Origin: Monarcha castaneiventris obscurior
Taxonomy: Eukaryota > Chordata > Aves > Passeriformes > Monarchidae
Length of the DNA stretch: 64,000 nucleotides
Reading direction: 5' to 3'
NCBI GenBank assembly: GCA_026261815.1
Contig: JAMPIT010000379.1
Coordinates: forward strand, 9,126,001 to 9,190,000
Each line of letters starts with the position of its first letter. The first letter of the stretch is position 1. Below are positions 36,162 to 48,557 of this stretch, piece after piece. The notes beneath the pieces were generated by a model. That model was not told where the DNA came from. It ran no database searches and saw only the letters and a program-made list of their open reading frames with translations. A program made the position numbers and the translations under genes.

Positions 36162-36347
36162 ACTCAGAAAAATGGACTGGGAGACTATTTCCTAGATGGC
36201 AACATTAAAAAGAACAATCAAATTTTCATTCACTTCAACAAGACTGGGAGTGTAACCAAGTTTACCAAGACTCAGAGATCTGACTCTACAAATGTTTTGT
36301 TTCCAAAGAATCAACACAATGGTCTCAATCAAGATAAAACTAGCTGA
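36162..36347 (+). pseudogene. Possible degenerate PLAT second-half piece
   Basis: After an AG at 36161 the frame stays open to TGA at 36345. It includes GLGDYFLDGNIKK, NQIFIHFNKTGS and DSTNVLFPKN. The L-G-D and the 'NVLFP' strand vaguely resemble a second half (compare KNVLEFPF at 57101), and phase 0 fits the exon end at 32314. No donor with the right phase is visible. It competes with 37170 as partner for 32172 and may be chance. Confidence 0.25.
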
Positions 36348-37169
36348 AGTTTGGTCCTTATTGGACAGAATGGAATCGCACCAGAAAGAAAGCTGTGTGT
36401 TGAGTGGATTTCTATGGCTAATGTCATAGAATTCCTGATCCTTTTTCCATTAGAACATTGATAATATAATTTCCTGTCGGGGTCTTGTGTCTAGAGATTG
36501 AAAACAGAAGTCTTTCCATACTTTTGGAAATACTTTCCATACTTTACTTTGAGATGTAATAGATCATTACAGCAAATCTATCCCTATATTTAGTTTCACG
36601 AGGTCTGTAAAAACATTGAATATTTTGGAGTGGACAAAGACATATATACACACAGCCAATATATTTTCAGAAGTTTTATTCCCTTAACAAATCTGTCAAA
36701 AGAAAACCTTTTATTGATTTGATGAAGGTAGAAACTTACGACTGCACACACAGAATATTTTGTTGCTTAAAAGGTATAAATTAATAATGTCTTGTTTATT
36801 TTCCATCCGATGAGTGGTTTTTGGAAAAAATGGTTATAAAAGAAGTCTTCTACCATTTTTCTGCAAATGTTTTTTTTCACAACAGCTGGATCAATAAATG
36901 CTCCAAGAAAGATTTTGTAGAAGTGGCAATTCCGCTCAAAGGTAGTACAAGCAGAAGCGTCCTTCGTTTCCATGAATCATTCCGGCATGGCAGAGCAGAT
37001 CACAACTAGTATAAGGTTACTTCACACAGTAGGAAGAACTTAGCATGGGTTGTTGAGGGGCACGAGTCTGGACCAAGGTGAATCATGCCTTCTTTAAATA
37101 AAGAGGAAGAAATTATGCCTGGGATGGAGAATTTGGAAATGGCAGTATTGAAACATTCTCCTCTGGCAG

Positions 37170-37345
37170 GAGATTTCCTGTCTTTGGAACAATACAAAGA
37201 AAACAGGCATGGCCTGTGCATGACTGTGACATGGATCCATGAAGCCACTGGCCTGGTTTTCTACCCCTCCATGGGACTAACATGAGTGATGAGGGGTTTG
37301 CAGCTTTGTTGCCTGAATTTCCTGTGCTGGATCCAGCATTACCAG
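37170..37345 (+). pseudogene. PLAT second-half exon with frame break
   Basis: One frame gives DFLSLEQYKENRHGL, TVTWIHEATGLVFYPSMGLT and then TGA at 37283-37285. The expected end of the exon, FAALLPEFPVLDPALP, lies in a different frame from about 37282 on. The two parts are adjacent with no room for an intron, so a small indel near 37275 is the simplest explanation. The presumed donor is GC (ccag|gcaata), a rare or damaged site, and the acceptor (ctctggcag) leaves an off-phase start. The element is recognisable but non-functional. Confidence 0.7.
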
Positions 37346-37420
37346 GCAATATAATCTCTTGGCTTATACAGCTTTATAACTTAGACACAGGCTCTGAATA
37401 TAGGTTTGTTTTTATTGCAG

Positions 37421-37706
37421 AAACATCTGTGACATCTCTTCCCACAAAAAAATTTGATACGAAAAGTAGAGGACAATGGCAAACATGGGTGCACTGCACA
37501 CAAGTACCAGAAGATGTTCCTAACATTCAAGTTGTTGTATTTGGAAGAAAAGGGAAATCGTCTCCACAGAAAATTCAAAATCCAAGTGACATTCCCTTTT
37601 TGGTTGGTTTCTTTTCTTTTTCATGCAAATCTTACCAAATGGCCTCAGTAAAATAAGAATTATAGCCAATATGTACGACATTATGTGGATTGATTGTTTG
37701 TCAGAG
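37421..37706 (+). pseudogene. Linker plus PLAT exon with frame break
   Basis: The acceptor ttgtttttattgcag is followed by a 2-nt split codon, then TSVTSLPTKKFDTKSRGQW, TWVHCTQVPEDVPNIQVVVF and GRKGKSSPQKIQNPS. This is a first-half PLAT of the same kind as 54340. The hallmark GLSKIRII of the second part sits in another frame at about 37640, so the frame breaks near 37615. By analogy with 54340-54581 the exon should end near 37706, where the donor GT appears lost (gag followed by ttaatg). The separation from the previous exon is only 75 nt. Confidence 0.6.
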
Positions 37707-40700
37707 TTAATGTTTCTACTTCCATATCTTAAATAAACACAGCTGGGAGAACTTCTCACTAGTGGGCCAAAGCATATCACTTACGAAAACTCTCTTGAGG
37801 ACATGCCAAATTTGATGTGAAAAATCTCATTAACTTTGAATTAAGACTTGTAAGCCTTAACAGTAATGCAATCAATAATGAAGCTGCTCCCTACTGTCTT
37901 TACATTCTACTTCTCAAACCACAACTAATCTGTTTGCACTACTTAGAAGCTGTGTCTCTTTATAATGAGCTTGCACCTGGGCAAATATCAATTCTGCAGT
38001 TTGCATACGAAGTTTATGGCATCTTCTGCGCAGTTGTATGAATCTGAGCTACCCCTTTAACAAGGTTTTTATTATTAAATATGGGGGAAAAACCTCTTCA
38101 CACATCTTTTGCAAAATGGCAGTGTAAACATCACTTGTTTAACTTTTGCAAAATGAAAAGCTACAAGCAGCATCGTATGATAGGACTTGCAGATAACAGC
38201 CATCCTTTCCTTCGAGCACTACAATAAATGAGAACAGAACCAAGTCAGGGATAAGAATCATCATGAGTTCAAAATTTCAGTTCAGGCTTGAGAAAATAGA
38301 TGTGGTGGAGAAGATATAAATAGGAAAGTGAGGAGAAAAGAGCTGGCCTTGAAAATACAGAATTCAGTTATACATTTCCTTCCTTTTGTTGTGTTGGCCT
38401 TTGCGACAAATTCTCTCAGTAAAAAATAGACATAATTTATGACAAAAATGTGAGTCCAAATTAACTCACACTCTTAATAGGAATTCCACACCCTAACCCT
38501 AACCTCATTGACTAATATTTTTACCTGCTGTATTTATCTTTTTGTTGGGTTTAAAGTATGCCATGCAAACTCTTGCATACAACATACAGTTATTTATTAC
38601 TATTTTTTTTCCTGAGAGTTGACCATTAGTGATATTGGGGCTATAACAAAAGTCTCCTTTGTGTCATGTGGTCCATCCTTGAGAAGAGGAATTAAACTTC
38701 ACAAGGTATTCCAAACATACCACACATAAACTTGCAGTATTCTTCAGCATAGCAGTAAATAACTTGTTGAGCGACAGATGGTTAGCTTTGCTTTGCAAAA
38801 CACTAGCAAAGCCAGGCATCTTTTGTCTCAGTTACCTGGTGTCTACAGATGACTGCCTACAGCTTGCAGATCTCTTTGTGGGCAGACTGACCTTGTTTGC
38901 ACCTGCTGAAGTGAGTGCATGTAGCTATAGCTCTTCACTGCTGTGCAGACCCATTCTGCACAGTTCATCGTGACGAGGAAGGCAGTGTTTCCTGCTGATG
39001 TTAGGAAAAGTTAATCCCTGCATCGAAATACTGAGAGTCTCCAGCCTCAGACCAACCTACCTGTGGAAGCCAATTAAGCTAATACTTCAGTATCTATTCT
39101 TTGCAATGTGGCCATCAGTGGGCCTTAAACCTCTGACTGCAGTTTAATACATCTTTAAGAATTCTCATAAAAAGGAATGTAGAAAGGACTTAATGCTGTC
39201 AATCTTAAAATAGAATTAGAATTTAAAACTATACTTAATACTTAAACTTGAAGGTTAATTCAAGGAAAAATTGTGTCAGTGAGCTTTGCCTATAGGCAAG
39301 GGCAAAAAGCCCCACTGTGGACATAGCACAGAATTAATCTGAAGTCAGTAGAAGAATGCTTTCCTGAACTGAGCCACAGAGTCCCTTAACCCTGCTATGG
39401 ATTTGAAGATCAAGGTGATTCCTTAAATGCATAAAGACCCCAGAAACTGTTCTGATGGGAAACACTAGAGACAGCTGCATTCCAGACTAAAATGTGAATG
39501 GGCTTGTGGCACTCAATGGAACACTGAGTCTGAATTTATGAGCTCCTCTGAGGATAGAGGAGGAGTTTATCTTATAGTTTCTCCCCCAGTATGTTCTGTG
39601 TCAGCTAATTTTGTAGTCTCAGTTTAAGCTATAAAACTGGAAAGAACAGGTAAGCAAAGCTAATTTCTCATTTTAAATATGGATCTCCAGGCCATTTGAT
39701 AAAGCATTCCAAAAATATGTTAACACTATGTGTAATATATCCATTATGTAATATAAGATTTCAGCCTCCGGACCTGGTAGAAAATTCATAAATGCTTTCT
39801 GCTTTCTTTTCCAAAACAACTCTATGCAACTGGCTAAGTGATTTTTGCCCATACTTGCAAATACTTCACAGTTTATTTAATAATTGGTTTATTAGTAGCT
39901 ATAAATTTTTACAGCCTACAAGAAGTCAATAGGTTGCTATAGACCTAAGTAGTCTCTTGCATTGGTATGCATGTGCAACGCACAGCATAAGCCACAATAA
40001 CATATATTTCTTTTGCCACTAATATGTTTATAATAGCTAATACCTATTTATTAGTCTATTTATAAGTTATTTATTCATGGAAGCATAATCTAAAATGTTA
40101 CAAGTTGGCCTCAATCTAATAGGACTCTTACAGTGCAGTAAAAAATAGAGATATTGTACAGAAATGGAAAAATTACAAGAAGCAGTCAGGATGTGTAATA
40201 TTACTATGAATCAGTGGTAAAACCCAACCCCAACTAAATAAAATTCCCTTCTTTTATTTCTTTTTAAGTGAAAGAATTCATATCCAAAGTATCAGAAATT
40301 TCTCAGATACACATGAAACTGTAAAAAAGGCATAAAACCCCTACATTCGTTTCGCTACTCTCTGTTTTTCTCTGTTTTGATGTTTACTTCTTCCCTGTAA
40401 ACAAGTACCAGAGTTTTTCCTGTTATCTCCTACAATTTTCTGCAAAATTCTATAGCAAACTATTTAACCTTAGCTAAAATTTATGTATTATCTGTAACCT
40501 TTGGAGATTTATGTACTATAGAATGAGTAGCTTTTTCTTGCTTAAAAATAGCTTCTGGCCCTTCCCAAAGTAAAATACAAACCCATTTTTTACATATGTT
40601 TAGAATATATAAACACTACATGATTTGAAGATGAAGTTCATGCTTAGATGCAATCTTAGAACTAGCAAGAATTTGTCAGGTATGTTTTATTTTAAGGCCA

Positions 40701-42333
40701 AAGTCTGCATAAATTTGCACACCTTCTTTTTATGAGTCCAGTTTCTGCAGACTGCTTGCATATGCAGGTAAAACTTAGTGCAATTTTAAGACAGATAGGA
40801 GTTCGTGATATGTATTGATATTTAGTTAGGGTTGTATACATTGATAGAAGTTAGGAGGAATATTTTTGTACAAGAAGTTATACATTTAGTGCAAGAAAAT
40901 TTTGTTTTTGCAAGTGCAAAACATAGATAAACAATGGGCTGCATTTTTAGTGGAATTTAATACTATCTGAATAAAACTACCTTTTATTATAGTAATTAAT
41001 GGTTTAATTCTGGAAATGGTCATGGGGTATTGTTTACTTTCATCTGGAAGCCCTGTGTCTGATCTTATAAATCACTGGACAGAATGAAGAAGCAATAATG
41101 GAAAATGTTAGGTCATTACATTTCTAAGAACTCAAGGGCAAGGCAATCTGACAAAATTTTTAAGAGTGGAACTGTCAAATTCCCAATAATTTAATTTGTC
41201 TCATTCAACTATATAAATATTTATAGATTTCAAAACTTGCAGTTGAAGTCTGTGTGAGTAAAACCTGTACTCAGGATTTCCAAATGCTTGTATGTGTGTT
41301 CTGTAAAATGAACACAAAGTTTTGATGTTGCAGCTGTTGTCAGCACTGGTAAGAAGTGACCACAATAATTTTGGGAATCTCTGCCTAAGAATTTCAATTA
41401 CTTCCTCTCCTGAAGGAGATGATGAAATTAAGTTTTTGAGTCTTTTTGTTTCCTTTTGCTTTGTTTTACATGTCCTGGATATACTCTTTCTGTACAAAGA
41501 GATTCTAAAGACTGAAAAAGCTGTTTCTGCAAACTTGCAGTCATTATCTATTTATAAAAAGTATAATATTGCATGTAATAGTTACCAGAATTGTTTCTGC
41601 ATATACTTGATAGATTTTCATTCTGTATTTTATAACCTGGCCTGGGACAGAGTCCATGATCTGAGTTGACCTCCTGTGAATCTGATTTCCATGTTGAGCC
41701 GCTCAGCTGGGATATGTGAGCTCCTGAGGTGGTGCTTCCTCAGCTGGTTTGGGGGTTTTAAGTGCACAAACTTGAAACCTAATTTCTTCACTCTCCAATA
41801 AATGTTTAAATCCAAGTAGAATGAAGATGGACCCAAGCTTACCCATTCTATTGAAATTCATTCTTCAAATAACTTATTTCCACTGGCAGCCCTGAAAACC
41901 ACTGGACATGCCATTTCTGCCAACTTTGAAAATCCTACCTGAGATCTAGCAAGACCTTTTCAAATAAATAAAAAGTAGCAAAGCAAATGTTTTCGCAAAA
42001 TGGGCATATGCTATTAAGATTGATGTAACTGTATTCATTCGACATTCTGAAATTGCAAGCACATAGAGGTCAATTTAAGCCTTATTTTTCATTGGTTCTT
42101 TACAAATGGGTTCTATGCTTGTGTCGATATGCAGTGAAGAATACACCTATAAACATCAGGCTGCAGAATTAGCAGCTTGCAGAAGCTGCTGTAACTGCTA
42201 TGCAGAATTGGGCAGCTGTCACAAAGGGTGTGCAGGAGTTAGTAAAAGGAAGAAATGTCAGTTTCTATTGGGATGGAAATAGGGAATTAAATAATTCAAA
42301 TAAATGAATTTCTTTCTCTGATTCTTCCTGCAG
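37707..42333. other. Large intron, nothing recognised
   Basis: About 4.6 kb of A/T-rich sequence. Two telomere-like accctaa units near 38490 are too few to matter. No gene is supported. Confidence 0.5.
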
Positions 42334-42466
42334 CTTCAGCTAAAAGACATGGACACTAAAAAAGAGTTGGGCTTTCACACAGAAGCCCCATGTCTGTTTG
42401 GAGAAGACGGATCTGAGACCGTGACAGAGCTTGCTGTGGTCAGACCAGACCATCCACCACTCAGGG
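42334..42466 (+). CDS. PLAT C-terminal exon
   Basis: The exon lies between ttcttcctgcag and a gtatgc donor. It is 44 codons plus 1 nt, open: LQLKDMDTKKELGFHTEAPC, then FGEDGSETVTELAVVRP. It matches in position and phase the shorter C-terminal exon at 57101 (KLQHRETKNVLEF). It should complete the domain begun at 37421. The cysteine and the acidic 'GEDGSETVTEL' loop fit PLAT second halves. Confidence 0.75.
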
Positions 42467-43773
42467 GTATGCTGCTGAAATGAAAAATAAACACATGAGC
42501 AGATGCATGCACACACAGAGAGTTGTAAATTGCCTAATAGGATGAGCACAAGGGACAAGATTGCAAAGCATTTTACATATATTAAAAAACCACTCAAAAT
42601 TACTTTTAACTATTCATTCAATAAACTGTGGGGTCTTTATATATATCTAGTTAAAGCACTTTCTTCGGTTTTAAAACAACTGACGTATTGTTTTCACTGG
42701 ACTAAGAACCAATTTGAAAGTCTGAAAAATGCACACAGCCCAGTTAGTATATTTTAATTGCAATTTTCAGAAAATGACTAATTTGCACTTAATGAGGAAC
42801 TAAATCACAGAATAAAAAAAGGCGGGTGCAAAGTCATAATGGCATGAATCACAAAGAAAAAATGCAGGGTTCTTTAAGGTTTTCTTCAAGCCCCATTTCT
42901 GCCCCTGAAGACATATTTCATTTCATCATTGTATTTAAAATATGATAACATCTTCCTTTGTTCAGATTACATTTTATAAAATACGCAGAAAAGAATTCTC
43001 ATTCATTATACTCTATGAACAGAAGTCTTAGTTAAAATATTTAAAACTTTTTGCATGTAATATCTAACTGGAGGCTAGACTGCAAATGGAAATATATCTT
43101 AAGAGTCTGTTAGAACATTTAATTCTTCACAGAACCCATTAAAAATCCTCCGTCATGCTGCCTCAAGGAATACATACTATATAACTCATCAGCCAAATTC
43201 ATGGCAAGCCATCCTTTGTTGTGAAGAATAATAACAATGCATATTTGTGTAAATAGCTGAGCCATTTCTGCTGAACATATTGACTGATGTTGGCCATAAT
43301 TCTCAAAATATGAGATCAAAACACAGTTCAGCTGATCCAGAAAAAAAAGTGGTTTTCATTGTCTGTTATGTCTGTGTTTTTTCCTTGGTAAAATGTTAGA
43401 GTTGATAAATCCTAACTCAGTTTAAGACCTATAATTCCTACAAGAACTCCTGGTATTTTATAAAGCATGATAAAATCAGTGTGACTCAGGTGATTTCAGA
43501 ATCCAGAAGTAGGACATTTTCTCCTTCTGTAATGCAAGCATGGATTTTAGCATTGATTCATAAAGGACATTTCATCCCTAATGCTGTAGTGTGTGCTGTG
43601 AGATAGCTAGTAATCTATATGAAACTCAGAAAATTTATGTCAATTCCTGTAACTTAATTCCTTGGTCTTGAAATTAATCTTGTACCTCAAATATATTGGT
43701 TTATAATGTTTGATAATTACATTGCTAATAAACTGATTTGGTAATGTCTTGTGTCACTGATTTTTCATGGCAG
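42467..43773. other. Intron
   Basis: A/T-rich intron with no recognised element. Confidence 0.5.
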
Positions 43774-43913
43774 AAGTCCTTTACTCAATCAATGTCCATA
43801 CAAGAACATTGCCTGCATCAGGAACAGATGCAGATGTATTTATCACAGTATTTGGAGAGTGAGGAGATTCCTGCAAAAGGAGACTAGGGCACTCACATTT
43901 TGAAAGAGGGCAG
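43774..43913 (+). pseudogene. PLAT first-half exon with in-frame TGA
   Basis: The acceptor catggcag, 2-nt split codon, phase-0 end and gttagt donor are all standard. The translation is VLYSINVHTRTLPASG, GTDADVFITVFGE, then TGA at 43860-43862 where repeats have an Asn/Lys before GD, and then GDSCKRRLGHSHFERGQ. The 'SGTDADVFITVFGE' core is classic LOXHD1-type. Only this stop breaks it, though the region before FERGQ looks slightly short. Confidence 0.88.
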
Positions 43914-46900
43914 GTTAGTACTGACTCATTTTCCTTACATGTTTGTTTGATGTATTTAATTTTATTCTTTTCTCATACCATATCTCTTTTCAATTATGAA
44001 ATACCAGCATTGATGTTACACTCTGGTAACCTGTGAAAATAATGTGTTGCTTACTAGGTGTAGTCACTTTACCTGAACTGAGATTACAGTTTAAGAATTG
44101 TTTGAGTACCAATAAATGTAAAATTCACAAACCATCAGTAACTGCTCTTAGAATCTGGAACGGAATCTAATTTTATATGTAATTCTGTGGATTAATTCTC
44201 ACCTATTTGTGAAGCTAGTAGAGAAATTTCAGAGCTATTTCCTGTGACTGCTCCTTTAAAATGTTTGGTTATTGTTTTTCTTTTTATCTGCCCAAATGGA
44301 GTTGAAAGAAAGATTTTAAATGTGTTAGCTACTATATGTTAATTAATCCATTTATCTGTAGAATCACAAACAAGTAAAGCTGCTTGTAAACATAATTGTC
44401 TGCTCAAGATAAATCCTAGGAGAGACTTTCTGGTCAAACTTTGCTTATTACCATATTAATAATTATATCTATACAACATGTTCACCCATACCCTGAACTC
44501 AGAGCACTTGATCAATTCATCCTGTACAATAAAGCAGAATCCTCTGTATGTTTTCATACTGTTTTTTATGCTCTCTCATGCCTGAGATGCCATAGCTTTC
44601 CTAGGCAACCTGTTCCTCTGCTTTCCTAGCCTTGCACTTAACAACTCATCCTTTACTAGATTATGTCTTCTTGAGCTTAGAAACTTAGAAACCAGCCACA
44701 TCATTGTGTTCCAGAGTCATTGATGCTTTTTTTTCCATGAATTTTTATAAATTCTTCTATAGATATGGGATAAGTATCCATAGTCTCCTGTCTCAATCTA
44801 ATTGCACTTGTTCTGCTACATGAGTAAAACTAAATTAAAACTCATTCCACATCTTTTTTTGGAAGACCCAGTGAATGTTTTCTTCCATGACACCTTCTCT
44901 GCTTCTCCCTTGCTTTTATAGACCTCTACCCTCTGTGCAATTCTATTGCTGCATTGTTCCTTGCAAAGAAGAATGTCTTTTTAATCTTCCTACTTAGACT
45001 TTCCTATATGTTTTTCTGATTCTTCATTTACTTTTTTTGTTTGAAGATGCCTTGTTTTTCAGAATCATGCTGTCTTAGTCCAAACTGTGCGATAACAATA
45101 TAGGAAGAGCTTTATAATATTGATTGTCTGGATGATGTTATTAAAAATATAGGTTAGTCCTTGGAATTTTTGAGGGTAAATGTTTATGGGCAATTAGAAG
45201 GGTTAATCAAAGGTGTAAAGGCATATAGTCAGTGACATAAGCTGGAAAAGAAGTCTAAAAAGAAATAATTCCCATGGCACTTTCATACTGGATGTTAATA
45301 CAGAGTCAGAGATGCGGCTGTTAGTGTTAAAGAAATCAGAGCCACTATGTTGAGCAGCAGAATGCTGACTATCCTCCCAAGCTGTTCCTTTGTTTTCAGG
45401 GAGCAGTTTTTGTGCTGTAGACAATGAAAGCATTCCTCAGCTTAGGTATTTTGTGTGTTCCTGTTCTTCATTGTTCAATAGGTTTCTGGGAAAGGGTTGC
45501 GCAGTGCGATGGCAAAATGTTCCAACCATACTGAGCTATTTAAGGCAATAAATATTAAAGCTGGTGGCAGAGATTGCAGAAGAACCTCATATGGAGTGAA
45601 TGGGTAATAAAATGGCAGATTAAATTCTTTGTAGCTAAATGAAAAGCTGTGGCTGTGGGGGGGAATAACCCCTTAAATTTACATGCAAAATGATGGGCTC
45701 TGAAATACAATAGTAGTAGGATGTCATCTCAGTAGAACCAAAAGAAAAGGAAACCAGAACAAATAAAATGTTTAGAAGTTATAAAAAAAAAAAAAAAAGG
45801 GAGAAAAACAGCCACTTCAAGGCAGAAAACACCGTCATGCCTCCAAAGATGTTCTCTGGTGCAGATGCATAATAGATGCTGTGTTTTGCTCTGATTCACT
45901 TGTCTTAAAACGTTCAAGAATAATGTCAAGTGATATGAAATATCTTCCATACAAGGAACAATGAAGCAGACAAGTACATTTGGTCTGGAAAAGACATGAT
46001 GAGAGGAAAGGTGAGGGAGGTAAGAAATATAAAATGGCATAGAGAAAATGAACATTTCTATTAGTGAAATACAAGAGCTCAAGAGCTTTTAATGTAATGT
46101 GCAGGTGGCAGATTCAAAACAAAAGGAGGTGGATTTTTGCTCAATGTGCAATTAATACATTCTACTTTCTGGCACAAGATGTTGCAGATGGTAAAAGACA
46201 TATTGGTGCAAAAAACCATTGCACATTGTCATGGAAGACAACCTTCCACCTAGGCTGTTAAGTGCAAAGACATAATCTCTGGCTCAGGCAATCTCTGAAC
46301 CACAAATTGCAAAAGGCTGAGAGACTTTATATTCAAGAAGCATCTCTATATATTTGCCCTGTTTTTCAACTCTTCCCTAGAAATCTGTTACTGCTAGCTG
46401 TTGGCAACACTGTACTGGACTAGATGGATCTGCAATTTAAAATACTACTACCAGACTTACATTCTTTTTACATAGAAGTACATCAATAAAAAGTTGGAAT
46501 GAGGTTTTAATGAGAGTTTCTAAATATAAAAAAGGTGAAAGTAAGGAATGTAAAGGGCAAGCCGTCTTAAGAGACAAGATTATATCAGCAATATCCCTGA
46601 AAAATGTGGAATGGACAGGCAAAGAAAACAAAGTTAAGGAAACTTGAGATACAATAAAAAAGGATCTCTCTTGACTGATAAAGAACATGAATATAAGGAA
46701 AAGCTAGAAAGACAAAATTTCAACAAAGTGTAAGAAAAGAGACTATAACGGGTTTGCAAAACAGTTTAAATAAAATCCTTCTGGTTTTCATTAATTGTAC
46801 TTCCAGTAGTGTGTTTAATGCAGTTCCAAACATCTTTATACTGAAGGGAAAAAAAGAAATGTAATGACATCAACCAAAAGTATGTTCTTACTAATGCTGA

Positions 46901-48304
46901 GGGAGTAGGCAATTTAATGTATTATTATGAGAATTCATTGATAACAATGGGTGATTATGACCACTGTTGTCTAATGAATGTTAATTATTATCACAAAGAA
47001 TGAAACTAATGATAGGTCCCTTTCTCAGCTAGAGTTAGCTGTGAAGGAACATGAATATTAGCAATACAGGCTATTTCCTCTTAGTTAAGGGTCATGTAGA
47101 CTGACAGGAAAATTATATTTGGCTTGGAACGACAAAGAATAAAATTAAAAAGCAATGAGTGCTCCCGAAAAGTTATTTGCAAGATGTTCCTCCCAGCTAG
47201 ATCTTATTTTGGGCTACATATACTTACATGCAGGGGTATAACTTGCCATGGTAACTGTTTGAGGATATCATGGATATAACAAGGTATGAATGCTGGAAGT
47301 CCTAAGGCTGTGATAGGAATAATAACTTGGGTGTTATATTTTTATGATCACATTGTGGAGAATAGTCTGACACAGACAGAAGAATGGACCAGATGACATA
47401 ATTTGTTCTAAAAATCATCTTTTCCTTCATTGCTTTCTGGTCCTCATGCTTTTTCCTGCCTGGTGGCAAATTGGTTGGCAACAAATAAAAATTATAGCGT
47501 CTGTTTCTACTATCCATCTGGGGTTTTTTTAATGTCACCCACACACATGCCCATGGATCTACCCACCCACTTATATTATCTCGCACAGAACACATTCATT
47601 CTCTCACTCACATAATTTATTCATCCCAACATGCACTAGTGCAGTTGCCATTTAGCTTTTGTTTACTGGTAGCCGTAGCAATATTTAAACAGATGTCTAT
47701 TTACATCCGAGGAGCACATCAATTCTTGCCTGCATGTATGCGTGCACAGCCTTAGTTATAGTTTCTAATGTCAGTATCTTCCTTTGTTTGCATAGTCATC
47801 AGCAGTATTTCTGTTCAGAGTTGAATAATACGACATTTCCTATTTGAATAATAGGGTGCCTTAGAATGTAAAATACTTGGAAATGTTTAAAAATAAAATG
47901 CCTTATCTAAACAAAAATTTAAGTTACCAGGTCTATCCTGATTCTTGAAGAACTCCCTTTGTTTCAGTAATGACGGATTAGTTGAACTTCAATTTTCATG
48001 AGCTTTCTCTAGGTTTTCTGATCAGAGGTTTCTTTTTGCCCAAATCAGGGGGATGTTTTTTGTAATAAAACCTGAGCTGCAGTGATCATGAAGAAGAAAA
48101 AATGTATATATTCAAGGATCCACATAGTTTCTGAACAGGTTCTCCAAATATGAATGTCAGCCTATAACGTCTTTCCTTATTTGCAGGAAAAGATACTTCA
48201 GCATTGAAAGGAATCTGTCTTTCCAAGTGCAAACTTCTCAAAGATAGGAGGTAAGGTACATGGTCTAATCAGTTTGCTATTCTTTTTTGCCACTATCTTC
48301 TCAG
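43914..48304. other. Intron
   Basis: A/T-rich intron of 4.4 kb with an A-run near 45782-45798. The open frames here are short and unrelated to PLAT. A 60-bp stretch ending in gtaagg near 48250 looks exon-like at its edges but has no recognisable translation. Confidence 0.45.
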
Positions 48305-48557
48305 GTTTGCATCTCTGGAATGAGAGAAGTAGACCTTGGACAGTTAAGCAAAGTCCTTGTTGAGCACCATAGTGTGGGTTATGGAGCTGGATGGTACCTG
48401 GACCAACTTGTCATCCATGAATCAGGCAAGACAGACAAACAATATGTATTTCTGTGCCAGCAATAGTTAGACAGTGGAGTTGGTGATGCACAGATGGAAC
48501 GAACATTGACATTTCTTGGAAAAGTCAGGAAAGGAATGTTGACAGGAAAGATTTATG
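48305..48557 (+). pseudogene. PLAT second-half exon with in-frame TAG
   Basis: It lies between cttctcag and gtaagg, in phase with 43913 and with the usual 1-nt overhang. The translation includes REVDLGQLSKVLVEHH, GYGAGWYLDQLVIHESG, KQYVFLCQQ and then TAG at 48464-48466 followed by LDSGVGDAQMERTL. The stop replaces the conserved Trp of the F-x-C-x-x-W-L motif, one base from TGG. The exon then runs on through a linker KVRKGMLTGKIY that joins well to 54340. Confidence 0.9.

Noticed and set aside
38489..38505. Telomere-like (CCCTAA) units
   Set aside because: Only about two units, well within chance for this much sequence.
46405..46440. CR1-like word (ggactagatggatct)
   Set aside because: Too short and without the flanking CR1 tail to be supported.
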